The position numbers were made by a program, and so were the translations under genes. The notes beneath the pieces were generated by a model. That model searched no databases and was not told the origin of the DNA. It saw only the letters and a program-made list of their open reading frames with translations. Source: CAIPFQ01 sp035480615 (GTDB taxonomy: Bacteria; Chlamydiota; Chlamydiia; Chlamydiales; SM23-39). From it: a stretch of 6,168 nt of DNA. Position 1 is the stretch's first letter, and each line of letters starts with the position of its first letter. Below, piece by piece: positions 6,104-6,168 of the stretch. Where the stretch lies: the NCBI GenBank assembly GCA_035480615.1, contig DATIHO010000074.1, forward strand, positions 1 to 6,168, in the 5' to 3' direction.

Positions 6104-6168
6104 TTAAGCACGCATCCGCTGAATACCATCCTTAAGAATCTTTACGTTAAAGTTAATCAAGAGCCCCA
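6104..6168 (-). CDS. GxxExxY family protein, C-terminal 20 residues only
   Basis: Reading leftward from the right edge, the frame encodes GLLINFNVKILKDGIQRMRA and then TAA (6106-6104). The pattern GLLINFN-V--LKDGI-R is the characteristic C-terminal end of the GxxExxY protein family, small proteins of about 125 residues with a PD-(D/E)XK-like fold and no settled function, common in Chlamydiota, Bacteroidota, Planctomycetota and others. The motif naming the family would lie outside the window. No ribosome binding site or promoter can be judged. The adjacent CCACAGAG repeats add support. The family call rests on 20 residues only, but this end is distinctive. Confidence 0.75.
   Translation of the reverse strand, partial: GLLINFNVKILKDGIQRMRA

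Noticed and set aside
1..6168. CRISPR arrays, tRNA or rRNA genes, and insertion sequence ends
   Set aside because: No regularly spaced repeats, cloverleaf or rRNA-like segments, or transposase frames were seen. The only direct repeat pair is at 6072-6096.

Overview
This 6.2-kb stretch of bacterial DNA has moderate GC, very AT-rich intergenic gaps and Shine-Dalgarno-led genes. No gene in it fixes the taxon. The contents are a cluster of short, Ser/Asn/Gln/Ala-rich, cysteine-poor proteins (one with two hydrophobic helices), an orphan AAA ATPase of the DUF4143 type, and the end of a GxxExxY gene. That mixture would fit a host-associated Gram-negative bacterium with a type III secretion system, such as an environmental member of the Chlamydiota. 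This is inference only.

Layout. Positions 1-1037 hold the 5' part of a leftward gene of unknown function that runs off the left edge. A 146-bp, strongly AT-rich divergent intergenic region follows. It contains a good extended -10 promoter for the leftward gene and two perfect palindromes that could be operators. From 1184 to 4475 five genes read rightward with gaps of 18, 6, 15 and 55 bp, each with its own ribosome binding site, and the set ends at a textbook intrinsic terminator (4510-4543). This is almost certainly one operon. None of its five products (98, 287, 133, 189 and 354 aa) matches a family I can name with confidence. The last has two hydrophobic helices about 50 residues apart and a Gln-rich C-terminus, a layout reminiscent of type III translocator proteins. 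The others are low-charge helical proteins without signal peptides.

On the opposite strand and convergent with the operon, 5889-4603 encodes a complete ATPase (AAA_14 plus DUF4143). Its upstream region (5890-5969) carries two adjacent stem-loops. At the right edge, 6168-6104 encodes the last 20 residues of a GxxExxY-family protein, followed by two copies of ACCACAGAGA, a repeat type I associate with these genes in other genomes.

The operon is the part most worth following up: a compact, apparently self-contained set of probably co-expressed, possibly secreted proteins. The ATPase and the GxxExxY gene look like common accessory genes unrelated to it.
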